Of a stretch of 30,762 nt of DNA, positions 1 through 9,702 are shown in pieces. A model generated the notes under the pieces. It was given only the letters and a program-made list of their open reading frames with translations, was not told the origin of the DNA and did no database searches. Each line of letters begins with the position of its first letter. Position 1 is the stretch's first letter. Location of the stretch: NCBI GenBank assembly GCA_963575745.1, contig CAUYUJ010000346.1:50001-80762 (forward strand), in the 5' to 3' direction. The stretch comes from Prorocentrum cordatum. Lineage: Eukaryota > Sar > Dinophyceae > Prorocentrales > Prorocentraceae. The position numbers and the translations under genes are program-made.

Positions 1-139
1 TATCGTTGCCCCTCACAGTTGTCGAGCTGGATCGATCTGTGAGGAAACCCAGGGCCCGAAAGTGGGCGAGGGCGCCCGTCGTGGGAAAACAACAAATGCA
101 GCGCAAGGAGATCTCAGGGCCAGTTGTACTCCGCTTAAG

Positions 140-284
140 TCGGGCCTGTCCCTCTACAGGAGGAACACTCAAAAGTCAAAACAAGTCTGGGGACTATGTT
201 TTGATTATTTTGACCATTTGGGAGGTTTTTTCTACCATCTGTAAGTTTTCTTCCAAAATCCCCCTGCAGGAGGACAAGGCCCGA
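140..284 (+). mobile_element. MITE-like element, family A copy 1
   Basis: A 145-bp element. It begins TCGGGCCTGTCCCTCTACAG, and the reverse complement of its right end begins TCGGGCCTTGTCCTCCTGCA, giving a TIR of about 24 bp. The interior is T-rich with the motif AGTCTGGGGACTATG near 178-195, shared with the copies at 7229, 7631 and 19578. There is no coding capacity, so it would be a non-autonomous DNA element. No clear target duplication is visible. Confidence 0.75.
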
Positions 285-948
285 GGCGCGGGCCGCGCTG
301 CCCCGAGGCCTCGGGCCCGGCCGCTGCTCCTCAGGGCTCTCGAGCCTCGCCCCCCCGAGCCGCCCTTGGCCCCTGCCGCCGTGCGTGCGGGGCCCCCGGG
401 GGCCCCGGAGCCGGCCTCCCAAGGCCTCGAGCCAGGGGATCTCGGCTGCTCTGCACGAGCGAGAGGGGTGCGGGCAAAAGTCTGCCGTGGGCCGGAGCCT
501 CCGGCAGTAAGCAGTCAGTTGGCGTTGCCAGCTGTGCAACAAAAAAAAACTAACGAAATGGGTACGGAAAGGCTGGGCACAACGCCCAACAGCAGTTCCT
601 GCTCATTTGGAGCAGGACTCGCTGTGCGCGCCGCCGCGGCCCGTGTCCATTTGAGACAGAAGGCCGCCTGCCCAACAGCGGCCGCTGATGGTTTGGGACA
701 ACATTTGTTGTTGGGCATTGTGCCCATTTTTTTCGTACCCATTTCGGGCGTCCAAAACTGCAGAAGTGGGGTATCCCCCCCAGACTGATTGCCTCGTCGA
801 GCTGACGGGGATTGAACCGTGGAATGCCCGTCGATCCACGGTGCATGCCACGTAAATATTTTTTGCAGCCTCGACACGACTTTTTGGGGTTAATCTGTTC
901 TGCAGTGGATCCTCTATTCGAGTGCAGGGGTTCCAGAGCGGTGAGCAC
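285..948. other. GC-rich stretch without recognised gene
   Basis: Open frames here lack any recognisable domain and overlap on both strands, as expected in GC-rich DNA. Near 820-842 there is a perfect 7-bp stem hairpin (CCGTGGA...TCCACGG). I see no supported gene. Confidence 0.5.
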
Positions 949-1001
949 ACACACACAGACATACATACACACACGCACGCGCACGCACACACATACATCC
1001 C
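949..1001. repeat. (CA)n microsatellite
   Basis: An imperfect CA-dinucleotide tract interrupted by GACATA and GCACGC variants. Confidence 0.9.
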
Positions 1002-1004
1002 CAG

Positions 1005-1156
1005 GCATGCTCGCGTCGTGGACACAATCACGACGAACGGCTTTTGGCCGTTGATGGCCTCCCTTGGGGCCTCGCCAGGTTTGGGGGGATCGTCAAGGAA
1101 CGGCTCGGGATGAAAAGGCGGCCCTGGGGAACGGGCCAGGACTTCTGGAGACCCCA
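1005..1156 (-). mobile_element. Family P element, diverged and truncated
   Basis: Matches family P in reverse orientation: AATCACGACG, then a GGCCTC...GGGGCCTCGCC core, CGTCAAGGAACGGCTCGGGA and CTTCTGGAGACCCC. The terminal CCCAGACC repeats have been lost. Confidence 0.55.
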
Positions 1157-1157
1157 T

Positions 1158-1340
1158 ACGGTCGGACCGAGGTAGAAGATCGAGATCGGCTCGGGAAGGG
1201 TACCCTGATGTCCTTCGTGCTTGTTGGACCATCTTGTGCGTCTTGGGGGGTGGTACCCTCGAGTGATCCTATGGCTTGGGGATGGTTTGGCCGGCGGCGG
1301 GCCTCACTTGTTCTTTAAGGATGCTCGTCTGTCCGAGGGC
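1158..1340 (+). repeat. Dispersed repeat D3, copy 1
   Basis: About 180 bp with the same block order as 19189-19365: ACGGTCGGACCGA, GGCTCGGGGAGGGTACCCT-like, CGTGCTTGTTGGA, GATACCCTCG-like, TTTGGCCGGCGG and AAGGATG. The copies are clearly diverged. The family is unassigned. Confidence 0.7.
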
Positions 1341-1464
1341 AGTCCGTGCTGCAAGAAGCCGGACGTCGCGTGTCTCTGCATCGGCGCTCTGAGCCTCCGC
1401 GGGGCGGGCCGTCCGGATCCACCGGAGCGAGGCAGGGCTGGACGGGGCCAGGGCGAGGACGGAT

Positions 1465-1585
1465 CCGTGCCGGAGCGTTCCCGAACGCTCCCCGAGGCTT
1501 CCGGAACGCTCTGAGAAGGCCGCGCGCGCCCGATGCATCCTCCAGAGCCGCCCGATCTCACACATTCTCGACTGGGAGCCGGCGT
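1465..1585 (+). repeat. Dispersed repeat H, copy 1
   Basis: Shares blocks with 23955-24110 (same strand) and 18588-18900 (opposite strand): CGTTCC...GAACGCTCTGAG, CAGGCCGCG-like, CGCCCGA, CCTCCAGAGCC and ATTCTCGA. A shorter piece occurs at 1716-1785. The right part of this repeat is the source of the 62-bp satellite at 18.6 kb. Confidence 0.65.
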
Positions 1586-2111
1586 TAAACTGTCAACCAG
1601 GTTACCGCCGGGACCCTCGTAGAGCTCTCAAGACGCAAATTTGTGCTTAGATTACGAGGACAGAGCTTCCTTCAATATCAGCTGAAAAAAACTCCAGAAT
1701 GTATTTTTTCGGGTTTGATACGAGCCGCCCGATCTCGCACATTCTCGATTTACCCTCACCCGATGGCATCCTCGCCCTGGCTTCCCCTTATTGGGGGGAG
1801 GGGGTGCAGACCCCGGCCGGACGGGGACGAGGAGGGCCGGAGGAGGGAGCGTGTCGAGCCGCCTCCGCGCAGATCTGGAGCCCTCAGCCGAGGGAGGGAG
1901 GGGGGGAGGGAAGGGGGGGGGGGGGGGGAGCATCGAGGATCGAGAGGGTCGGTGAGGGAAAGCAGGGGAGGCGGCCGAGGAAGGAAGGGAGGGCGATGGA
2001 GGAGCGGAGGATCAGGGAGGATCAGGGAGGGAGAGGGGGGAAGGGACTGCGCCCGAGAGGCTCTCGAGGTTCGCGCGAGAGCCTGGGAATCGGAGGAGGG
2101 CCAGGTGAGAC

Positions 2112-2236
2112 TAGTTCCTAAGCGCTCCGAAGCGCCCCCAAGCGCTCCCAGGCGTTCCCAGGCGCTCGCAGGCGCTCCCAGGCGCTCGCAGGCGCTCCCA
2201 GGCGTTGCCAGGCGCTCCCAGGCGCTCTCCCGCGCC
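2112..2236. repeat. 10-bp minisatellite (AGGCGCTCCC)n
   Basis: About 12 imperfect tandem copies of a 10-bp unit, AGGCGCTCCC/AGGCGCTCGC. The unit drifts from AAGCGC variants at the left to AGGCGT variants on the right. Confidence 0.9.
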
Positions 2237-2369
2237 TGGGCCAAATATCCGCTCAAAATCGGCCCGCTGTGTCGACCAGAGCGCCTCCAGGCAGCCCAAG
2301 AGGGACGAAACGTCGCCGACCCGGACGGCCGATGTCTCGACTTTTTCAACACTATGCCCCCAGCAGTTC

Positions 2370-2515
2370 AGGAGGGAAACAGGGGCAGAGACCCAGACAC
2401 ACGTCGATTCCCGCGAACATCGGGAAACTATGGGATGTGGAGGGGAAGACGACCATTTACGCCGGAGAAATCCTATGATCTGTGTATGTGTATTTGTGTG
2501 TCCCTGTGTCCTCAG
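2370..2515 (+). repeat. Dispersed repeat E, copy 1
   Basis: Same block order as 26885-27015, 28205-28365 and the inverted copy at 6510-6672: CAGGAGGGAAA, ACACACG, TCGATTCCCGCGAACAT, GGGAAACTATGGGATGTGG, GGGGAAGACGA, then TGTGTATTTGTGTGTCCCTG. Both ends are rich in CACACA/TGTGTG, so they are partly inverted. No coding capacity. Confidence 0.65.
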
Positions 2516-2632
2516 ATGTCCCTACCTTCTCTTCCCTCCCCCCCCCAGCAGGGCATGTTGGCGCGAGCCTTCCGGCGTGAGCCCTCACGACGCGAGGAAG
2601 CACGGCGGGGGCGTTGGTCCAGGCATGCTCCG

Positions 2633-2770
2633 AGGCCCGAAACCCATCACGTCACTAATTCTGGGCCCCAGGGCCCACTGAGGCCCCAGGGGCCCCAGAT
2701 TAGTGAAGTGACGTTTTCTTCCACGGAAGGACCCCGAAATCCATCACTTCACTAAACCGAGCCCAGGGCG
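2633..2770. repeat. Inverted plus direct repeat with hairpin
   Basis: The segment CATCACGTCACTAATTCTGG (from about 2645) is mirrored by CCAGATTAGTGAAGTGACG near 2695-2713, with GGGCCCC-rich inner arms, forming an imperfect hairpin of about 30-bp arms. A third copy, CATCACTTCACTAAACC, lies in direct orientation near 2742-2758. Confidence 0.75.
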
Positions 2771-3162
2771 AAAGTCAGGGGCCGAATTGCTGTTGTGATG
2801 CAACATCGGCCTCGTAAATGCGCCCAGGAGGCTGCAGGCCAAGGAGGACTCCTTATCTGATGAGGGCGGCGGTGGCATCCATGGCCAAGCCTCGATTGGA
2901 GTTCCAGTGGCCTCTGGACCCTGGGTTACTGATCTAGGTGTTCTTTGTCCAGTGCCCCCACCGTGCGGGTTTGGGTCCATAACTCGTGTCTCCGGCGTCC
3001 GTTCGGGACGATCCGAGCACCCCGGGAACGTCCTCGGCGAGACGCAGCTGCTCGAGAGCATCCCAACATTGGAAGTCCGACGAGAATCAGCGTCAACGTC
3101 CAGAAAACTCAGACCTCGAACCCCCTTCTCGTCCGCGGCCACAGAGGTGCCAAGCCTTTCCC

Positions 3163-3262
3163 NNNNNNNNNNNNNNNNNNNNNNNNNNNNNNNNNNNNNN
3201 NNNNNNNNNNNNNNNNNNNNNNNNNNNNNNNNNNNNNNNNNNNNNNNNNNNNNNNNNNNNNN
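3163..3262. other. Assembly gap (100 N)
   Basis: Exactly 100 N, a conventional placeholder for a gap of unknown size. The right side starts in a (CTC)n tract, so a simple repeat probably broke the assembly. Confidence 0.98.
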
Positions 3263-3355
3263 CTCCTACTCCCCCTCCTCCTCCTCCTCCTCCTCCTCCT
3301 CATCCTCCTCCTCCTTTCCCCGCCCTCCACTTCCCCTCCTCCCTCCCCTCCTCCA

Positions 3356-3716
3356 TCCCAAGCACCGTCGTGGGAATGTCCCGCCTGACGAGCCGGTGCC
3401 GCTTGCTGATGTCATTGATTTCGTGGACGGCGGCGTGTCCCAGGCTTCGACGAGGAGTATGGGGGTTCAGCCACTGGGTCTCTTGCCCCCGCTGAGCGGG
3501 GTGCAGGTGTCATCGTGCTTTCCTCCCCTCTCTCGCGCCGCAGCCTCCTGCGCTGGGATGGGTCCGATCGCATCCGCCTCCCCCCGGGACGAGCGCCGCT
3601 CCCGTGCACCACTCCGCTCACGAGAGCAGGCATGCGGGCTAGACCCCCAGGCGTTCTCTCGGAGCGTCCTCTTGCGCAGGGAATTCGTACATTTGGACCT
3701 GGACTGCTGGGGATAG
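3356..3716 (+). other. Exon-like open frame, unrecognised
   Basis: After the (CTC)n tract a frame stays open for about 117 codons and ends at a stop at 3714-3716. The predicted peptide is not low-complexity in its first part (…PLADVIDFVDGGVSQ…) and becomes Arg/Ser-rich later. The upstream side is lost in the assembly gap, there is no start codon after the gap that I trust, and codon GC3 is only moderate. I do not recognise the protein. A chance open frame in GC-rich DNA is a serious alternative. Confidence 0.2.
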
Positions 3717-3718
3717 GG

Positions 3719-4974
3719 CAGAGAGGAGGGAGAGAGAAAGGAGGGGAGGAGGGAGAAGGGAGGAGGGAGAGGGAGGAGGAGCAGGAAGGTAAGAGCGTGA
3801 ACTTTCGAGGAAGTCCTGGGCGAAAACGCCGTTCCTGAAGGAAGTCTCGGGCGGGAGCCCACGACGGGCGGGCGATCCCCTGACGGGCGGGTTGGGCGGG
3901 TGGGACATTCAAGCGGGATGCCTGAGAATGGGCTTCAGAAAACGCCTCGAGTGAAGTCGCATCATGGGTAGCTGTGGAGGATGAGCAGAGGAAAACCAGA
4001 CGGGGGCCAGGCGGGAAAGAGGGAGGAGGGGTCACGTGTTGAATCGTTTGGCCTGCGAGGCAGGAGTCTCTGTTGACTGCTGCGCCTTCTGGGCGCAAGC
4101 CTGTCTCGCTCGCTCGACATTCTGCCAGCGCGATGGCCTGCCCAGTCCCGACGAGGAAACATAGATGAGGCATAAATTTGCAGTCAGCAACGGGGTCAAC
4201 AATGTTGTTGGGACTTAGCCTGCCGCGCCTTCGTGGGGGCACGGCCGTCCCCTGGCCCCATTCCGAAAATAATCCGATGAGACAGGCATAGGTCCTCGAA
4301 GCTCTCATGCTCGAAGCCTTGAAATAGGGTGCGCGCGAGAATCCCGATGACAATGTGGGGACTTTCGATCTCCCACGTCAAGATCATCGCTCAAGCAAGT
4401 TGCAAGAGTTCATGGTCGAAGGATCGATGTGATTGCCGGGGGCATGCCCATGATCGGCACACTGGCGATGCCACGAATATCGAGGAGTCAGTAACGTGCA
4501 CAGCGAGTGAGCACGTGCGAGGACAGACGAACACAGCCCCGATAACGATGACAGCGAGAAGAAATATTTGTCTACAGCCGGCCCAGATGTGTAGGTCGAC
4601 CCTGTCAGCTCAAGGGTACCCTTGTGTCCTGTGCCTCGCGACACGTGCCTTCTTACACTCCTATGGCGATGTGGCCCTCGGAAGAGTCTTGTGTCCTCTC
4701 GCGTGTCCTGTCCAATCAAGGCCGACTGTCTTGAACTATGGAGGTGCCCTGTGCTGCCCGAGGGCCTTCAAGACATGGCCCGCCGCCGTGCCCCCCATGG
4801 CCCGTGGCGGAGCGGCACAGCCACATTTAACTCTTCGGTTCGGCTCCCGCGGTTTTCCGAATTCCCCCAAACCCCCTTTTCTTGGCATCGCTTGGACGTG
4901 TGCATGTTACCCTCGGCGAGGACCATCGAACAGCATCTCGGCCATCCCACGAAAAAATAAACGCACGGAATCGA
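3719..4974. other. Apparently unique sequence, no supported gene
   Basis: A GA-rich tract (3719-3785) is followed by over 1 kb of lower-repeat sequence. A 313-codon minus-strand open frame (3412-4353) crosses it, but it has no recognisable domain and passes through the GA tract. I see no tRNA, TIR or other named feature here. Confidence 0.45.
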
Positions 4975-5011
4975 TAAATGCACGCGAAATGGACGTCCGA
5001 GCGATGGGGAG
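4975..5011 (+). repeat. Short dispersed repeat shared with 24587-24622
   Basis: About 36 bp around AATGGACGTCCGAGCGATGG is nearly identical at 24587-24622. The flanking sequence differs, so this is the remnant of a dispersed element. Confidence 0.7.
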
Positions 5012-5030
5012 TTTTTCCGACCCGCGCGCA

Positions 5031-5094
5031 CCACCACCACCACCACCACCACCACCACCACCACCACCATCACCACCACCACCACCACCACCAC
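5031..5094. repeat. (CAC)n microsatellite
   Basis: About 21 CAC/ACC units with one CAT interruption. It creates artefactual poly-His or poly-Pro frames. Confidence 0.95.
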
Positions 5095-5280
5095 CCTTTC
5101 CCGAGGTTCCTCGGGCGTCCTGTTGGTGCCGGTGTCCATTTGCAAGCTTCCACGCATTGAATCCAAAAAATCCTGAAGGGTTTCTTCGATTCGAGCCCCT
5201 TGGTACCGCTTTCTGGCCCCGGGGGCCGTGGACAGTCGCTCGCGACCTCCAGGGCCAGCGGAATAGAAAATTCACATCGG

Positions 5281-5312
5281 ATGTGTGTGTGTGTGTGTGT
5301 GTCTGTGTGTGG
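5281..5312. repeat. (GT)n microsatellite
   Basis: A nearly pure TG/GT tract with a single TCTG interruption. Confidence 0.9.
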
Positions 5313-5624
5313 GTGCTCCTCCTTTCTCTCCTCCCCCTTCGCCCTCCGCTGATAGATTTGCATTGCGCGTGCAGAGTGTTGTAGTCTTGCATGCGTCCCA
5401 CTCTGGGGCGGGCATCTTCACGATGCTCCCTCTGTTTCAAAGCGCCAGCCACCTTTGAATATGGGGCCGCGGCGAGCTGTGCTTTCATTATCTCTGCGAG
5501 TGGTCTTCATGCGGCAGGTACTCGTCGGGTGTCGGCAGAGTCTACACCGGGAGATCATCCTCGTATTTTTTTAAAGCCGCCGAAGCGCGGCGTCTGTGAG
5601 GGAGGAGGAAGAAACGTCATAGGG

Positions 5625-5979
5625 GGGATCGGCTCAGGGGCGGGGCGCATCGACCCCCAATCGCCCGTTCATCGCTGACGGGGGCCCGAAAGCCCACCCC
5701 GCCCAGCACCATGCGGATTCGCGATCGGGGGCCTACAGTCGGGGCCCTGAAGAAGGAATCCTTTTGGTTGGGGAGGGGCTCCACGTTCCTTAATTGTTTC
5801 GCAGCTTGCCTTGGATGTTCCTTAGGTTTTCGATGTGACATCGAAGTTTCACTTATGGAAAATAGGGGCCTCGTTCCTTACTTAGGGTTCCTTAGGTCAA
5901 CGCCCCGACTGTACCGCCGATCTATCGGCGAGGTGTCGCCAATTCCAGGCCGATGCTCCCCTGCCTCAGCCGGTCCGCC
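5625..5979 (+). repeat. Dispersed repeat D2, copy 1 (interrupted)
   Basis: Blocks GCATCGACCCCCAATCGCCC, CGATCGGGGGCCT, CCAATTCCAGGCCGATG and CCCCTGCCTC recur in the same order at 7793-7978. Relative to that copy, about 165 bp are inserted between roughly 5735 and 5898. The insert contains four GTTCCTTA motifs (5784, 5818, 5873, 5888). Confidence 0.6.
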
Positions 5980-6509
5980 CGCCACGCTGCCCCTCGAGGG
6001 AGGAGCGATGAGGACGAGGCGGGGGACATGTCACCGGCCCGTCTTTCCGTTTAGCCCGTTTGACCGTCGGCAGGCGGTGGCCGCTGCCGGGAAAAGGCAT
6101 CGGCGGGGTACACACACAGCATGTCAGAGCAGCCGCTACGGCAGATCCCAACAAAAATAAGCAGCAGCGCCAGAGCCAAAGGCGCAGGCGAATGGTCGGG
6201 CGCCGTGGAAGGGCAGCTGCAATCGTCAAACGTCAAGGCACCGGCAGCGGCAAGCAGAGGCAAGCATATAATTGAATAGGAGAGGGGTCGGAGGTAAGAA
6301 CGCAAAGACAGCGGCAAAAGCGAGCGGGCAGAGCCTGAGGCGAATGCACACGAAAGGAAGAGGCAAGAGGTCGGAGGCTGTGGAACCAGACCGAAGCGGG
6401 AAGGAGTTTCCCCCCGCCGGGAGATGAGTTCTCGATCTCGGCTCGCGCGTGCGGGCGAGGCGAAGCGGGCTGCTGCAGGGGCCCCGGGCCCCGGGTGTCC
6501 CAGCTTTGA

Positions 6510-6672
6510 AGGGGCCCTGGGACACACAAGTAAATACACACAAATAAAAAGATTCCCCATGCTTTCCCATATTTCCTGGGTTTTTGTCTTCCCCCCCATT
6601 TCCCACATTTTCCCATATTTTCGTGGGAATCTACGATTACTTGTGTCTGTGTGTTTCTTTCCCTCCTGAAGC
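6510..6672 (-). repeat. Dispersed repeat E, inverted copy
   Basis: In reverse complement this reads CAGGAGGGAAAGAAACACAC, GATTCCCACGAAAATATGGG, GGGGAAGACAAAAACCCAGG, TTATTTGTGTGTATTTACTT and GTGTGTCCC. It is the longest and cleanest copy of family E. Its ends are AC-rich and partly complementary. Confidence 0.7.
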
Positions 6673-6860
6673 TTGTCGCTCCATCTTGGGGGCCCCGGGA
6701 GGGGCCCCCTCGGGGCCTCGTGGGGGGTGCCGCGGAGCACGCCTGGGCCTCCCAGGAAGTCCTGGGGGCCCCTTGGGGCCGGGGGCGCCCTGGGGCGACG
6801 GCGGAAGCCCGGGTCGACCGTGCGAGCACTCGCGCGCGCGAGTTTCCCGCGCGGCGTTCG

Positions 6861-6999
6861 GAGGAGGAGGAGGAGGGGGAGGAGGAGGGGAGGAGGAGGG
6901 AGGAGGAGGAGGAGGAGGAGGAGGAGGAGGAGGAGGAGGGGGAGGAGGAGGAGGGGAGGAGGGGGAGGAGGAGGAGGAGGAGGAGGGGGAGGAGGAGGA

Positions 7000-7030
<31 letters not shown>

Positions 7031-7086
7031 GAGGAGGAGGAGGAGAGGAGGAGGAGGAGGAGGAGGGGGAGGAGGAGGGGGGGGAG
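6861..7086. repeat. (GGA)n purine tract
   Basis: About 225 bp of imperfect GGA triplets with GGGG interruptions, a homopurine strand able to form triplex or G-rich structures. It is followed by G-runs at 7140-7190. All overlapping Glu/Gly/Arg-rich frames are artefacts of this tract. Confidence 0.95.
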
Positions 7087-7228
7087 GCGCGAACATTCGC
7101 GCGCGAGGTCGCGCGTGGGCGCCCTCCCCTCCGCGCGGGGGTGGGGGGGGGGGGGGGGCACGCTGGGGGGGGGGGAGGGGGGGGGGGGCACGCTGGCGGC
7201 CCCCGCAGGCCGCGGCGTGAGGCCGCTG

Positions 7229-7377
7229 TCGGCGTGTCTCCTCCACAGGGGGCACACTCAAAAATAGTATTAAAAAAGTCTGGGGATTATTGTTTTGCTA
7301 TGTTTTAGCATTTTTGGTGTATTTCTGGGTATTCTGAATTTTTCGCCCAAAGCCCCCCTGTAGGGGGACAGGCCCGA
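7229..7377 (+). mobile_element. MITE-like element, family A copy 2
   Basis: 149 bp. Left end TCGGCGTGTCTCCTCCACAG; the right end reads CTGTAGGGGGACAGGCCCGA, the inverted form. The interior repeats the AAGTCTGGGGATTAT motif of copy 1. Confidence 0.75.
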
Positions 7378-7391
7378 CCTAATCCTATTGA

Positions 7392-7556
7392 TCGGAGGTG
7401 GATAGACCTCCTACCCTGACACGTCGATTAGGGAATCGGCCGTTTTCGCTTCGCGAGAGGGCGTCGCGGCCGTCATTTTTCCGGGTCCAGGTCCGTCGGT
7501 TTCGGTCCCAGGCCGCTCTCACCAAGGGGAGGTTTACTGAAGGGAGGTTTGTCCAC
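7392..7556 (+). repeat. Dispersed repeat D1, copy 1
   Basis: A direct repeat of 26150-26312, in which GATAGACCTCCTACCCTGAC is identical. Further shared blocks include CGATTAG, TCGCGAGAGGGCG, GGCCGT and GGAGGTTTA-like. It lies between two family A copies. Confidence 0.8.
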
Positions 7557-7630
7557 CGCCGACGCTGTGCCTTCTCGCGCAAGACCCGGTTCTTCGTCGC
7601 TCGATGGTCGGGAGCAGCGTTCGCATTGAG

Positions 7631-7780
7631 TCGGGCGTGTCCCGTTGGACAGGGGGAACATCCAAAAATAGTAAACAATCTTATGGGGGCGATTTTTTCT
7701 AATTTTCGATCATCTGGGGAGTATGTTCAGAGTATCTCTTATCCTTCGTACAAGATCTGCCTGTAGGGGGACATGCCCGA
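7631..7780 (+). mobile_element. MITE-like element, family A copy 3
   Basis: 150 bp. Left end TCGGGCGTGTCCCGTTGGAC; the right end CTGTAGGGGGACATGCCCGA is inverted to it. The interior is AT-rich with CCAAAAATAGTAAACAATCT. Copies 2 and 3 both have CCTAA directly after the right end, suggesting the terminal repeat is slightly longer than marked. Confidence 0.75.
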
Positions 7781-7792
7781 CCTAACGTTAGC

Positions 7793-7978
7793 ATGGGATA
7801 GGCTCCGGGGAGGATGCATCGACCCCCATTCGCCCACTGAGCGCCGATCGGGGCGGCTGTCGACCGCCCTCCCCTCCCAGGACCGCTCGAAGTCGCTATC
7901 GGGGGCCTGCCTATCTCCGACCTTCCGACGATGTACCGGCAATTCCGGCCCGATGTTTTCCCCTCTGGGCCGGGCCCC
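7793..7978 (+). repeat. Dispersed repeat D2, copy 2
   Basis: The uninterrupted counterpart of 5625-5979: GCATCGACCCCCATTCGCCC, CTATCGGGGGCCTGCC, GGCAATTCCGGCCCGATG. It abuts family A copy 3. Confidence 0.6.
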
Positions 7979-8041
7979 CCGTACGTTCCCCCTCAGACCC
8001 ATTGGCCACGCGCAGGGGAGGAGGGTATGGGGCGGGGAGAG

Positions 8042-8146
8042 AAGGCTTCTTACAAGCATCCCTGCTTCTTAGAAGGCGTTGGCCCTGTCTGTAGATGTAG
8101 GACCGGCCCCTTCTAAGGAGCAGCCTCCTTCTAAGAAGCCTTCCCC
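8042..8146 (+). mobile_element. Foldback element, family F copy 1
   Basis: A long imperfect hairpin. The left arm contains GGCTTCTTACAAG and CTTCTTAGAAGGCG; the right arm contains CCCCTTCTAAGGAGC and CTTCTAAGAAGCCTT. The loop region holds TGTAGATGTAGG. The same structure occurs at 21126-21232 with better-preserved arms. Confidence 0.75.
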
Positions 8147-8159
8147 TCCCCCCTGCCCC

Positions 8160-8460
8160 CTTGTGCGCGCCGCCACACCTAGCAGCACCCGAATCCTCCC
8201 GTGCGAGGGCGCGGCCGAGCCCATTTGCTCCCCCGCGTGCTCGTCCCGCGGCTGTCCCGCCGCCGTCCCGTGGTTGTCCCGCGGTGCCTGCCGCGTGCTT
8301 CCCCTCGGGCTGTCCCGCAGCCGTGCTGCGGCCGCACCCTACGGGTTGTCCCTCTGGCTGGTCGCTGGTCGTCCCGTCGTTCGTGGGCCCTCGGTGCCGC
8401 TCGTCGTGCCGTGGTTGCACCTGTGACTGCCCCGCGGCTTTGCCGTGGCCGCCTAGGGCA
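8160..8460. repeat. Degenerate GC-rich GTCCCGCGGC repeats
   Basis: Loose repetition of CTGTCCCGC/CGTCCCGTGG/GTCCCGCGG over about 200 bp. The resulting Pro/Ala/Arg frames are repetitive and not credible as genes. Confidence 0.55.
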
Positions 8461-8788
8461 GGTGCACGGAACAGAATAGCTAGCAGAGTTAGAATTACAA
8501 GAATGTGTCCACGGGTAGAACCGCCAGAGTTGTTAGAAGTGCCAGGGGGATCGTCATACAAGTTGGACGAGGCAGGAGGGGTAAGCAGAATATCGCGAGC
8601 TATCAAAATAGCTAGGCGGGAGAGAGAGGGAGGGAGGGAGAGGAGTTACACACAGATCTTACGAGGAGTTGCACACATATCGTGCGATGGTGTACGTAGT
8701 AAGAAAGGTATGTAAACAAACATGTGTTCCCCAGCCTGGACCTGAAGAAGCGGTGAGCTCTTGGACTTCTAGATAGGTCGATCTGTGT

Positions 8789-8885
8789 GGTGCAAGAGAT
8801 CCGTGGTGCACGCGATGCGGTGCAACCTCATCGGTGCAGCACGGTCTGTGATGCACCCGCTCTGGTGCACGCTGCGTGGTGCGAG
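8789..8885. repeat. GGTGCA-phased minisatellite
   Basis: The hexamer GGTGCA or a one-base variant starts at 8789, 8805, 8819, 8833, 8850, 8864 and 8878, a spacing of 14-17 bp. The sequence between is variable. It looks like an old degenerate minisatellite. Confidence 0.7.
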
Positions 8886-9309
8886 CCACGGGCTGCCACC
8901 TCCGCGGTGCCATCGGTGGGGGCGCACGCCACCTCTGCAGCCAAGTGTCGGGCGCCGCGTGCGTGTGCACCCGGAGGCGCCGCCCAGCGCACGGAGCGCC
9001 CACGTGCACGAGGCGGCGGCGGGCGGCTGCCCGGGCGCAGACCTGGACCCCCGACGTCGGGATTTTTCCACGGCGTGCCCCGCCCGAGTGGACCAGGCAG
9101 AGCCCGTGTCACCACCCTGAGCCCTTCGACGATCCCAGGAAGTCTAGATGAGCCAGGGGAGGGCAGGGCCTTTCGGGTGTCCGAGTGTGGACTGCGATAA
9201 ACCATAAGAGAGAGAGAGAGAGACAGATAGAGAGAGAGAGAGAGAGATGGGTCAGGAAGGGGTCTTCAACGATCCGAACGTCGCCCACGATAACCCTGAA
9301 CACCGAGCC

Positions 9310-9450
9310 CCTCGAAGTCTGGATCCCCCTCCCGGGGACCGAATTTCCATCCGGAGTCCTTTCTGGACGGCCCCGCGGCCCGGTGAGGGCCCCCGGACGC
9401 AGAGGATAGCGAGACGCCTCCCGGCGCGAGTTGTTTTCTCGCGACCCGGG
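9310..9450 (+). mobile_element. Family P element, partial
   Basis: Carries the family P core in forward orientation: CCGGGGACCGAATTTCC, GGAGTCCTTTCTGGACGGCC and CCCGGTGAGGGCCCCC. The CCCAGACC ends are not preserved. Confidence 0.65.
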
Positions 9451-9670
9451 GCGGCAGCCAGCCGCCGAAGCGTCCAGGCCCCCAGGCTTCTCCGAGCGCT
9501 CCCGCCGCGCGGCGGGGCGGCGCGCCGTCCGCCCGCGGGGCGCAGCGAGGCGCCGGGGGCACCGCCACCGAGAGCTTCGGACCGCCTGGCCACGCCGACT
9601 GCCTCCGCAGGCCGAGGAAGGCCGCCGCGGCGGCGGCGCGATCGTGCGAAGACTTGGGGGTGATGGGCGA
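9430..9670 (+). other. GC3-rich exon-like island, unrecognised
   Basis: One frame (starting near the ATG at 9431) is very Arg/Ala/Pro-rich, with codon third positions mostly G or C over about 75 codons. No domain, start context or clear splice sites define a gene. It directly follows a P remnant. Low-complexity GC-rich filler is as likely. Confidence 0.15.
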
Positions 9671-9702
9671 ATTTCCCACCACCACTACCGTAGGTAGGAC
9701 GG
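9660..9702 (-). repeat. Inverted partner of 10457-10500
   Basis: The reverse complement, TCCTACCTACGGTAGTGGTG followed by GGGAAA and GCCCATCA, matches TCCTACCTATGGTAGTGGTG...GGAAAATGGGCCCATCA just upstream of the retrogene. The two lie about 800 bp apart in opposite orientation, each next to a CTC/GGA-rich sequence. Confidence 0.75.

Noticed and set aside
790-865. tRNA-like word GGGGATTGAACC (T-arm like on the minus strand)
   Set aside because: The would-be T-stem has only two pairs, and no acceptor or anticodon arms can be formed; a simple hairpin explains the symmetry.
1643-2755. 370-codon plus-strand open frame
   Set aside because: Runs through repeats H and E and the 10-bp minisatellite; composition is Arg/Gly/Pro filler.
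3412-4353. 313-codon minus-strand open frame
   Set aside because: Crosses a GA-rich tract, has no recognisable domain and no consistent codon bias. Long chance frames are expected at this GC content.
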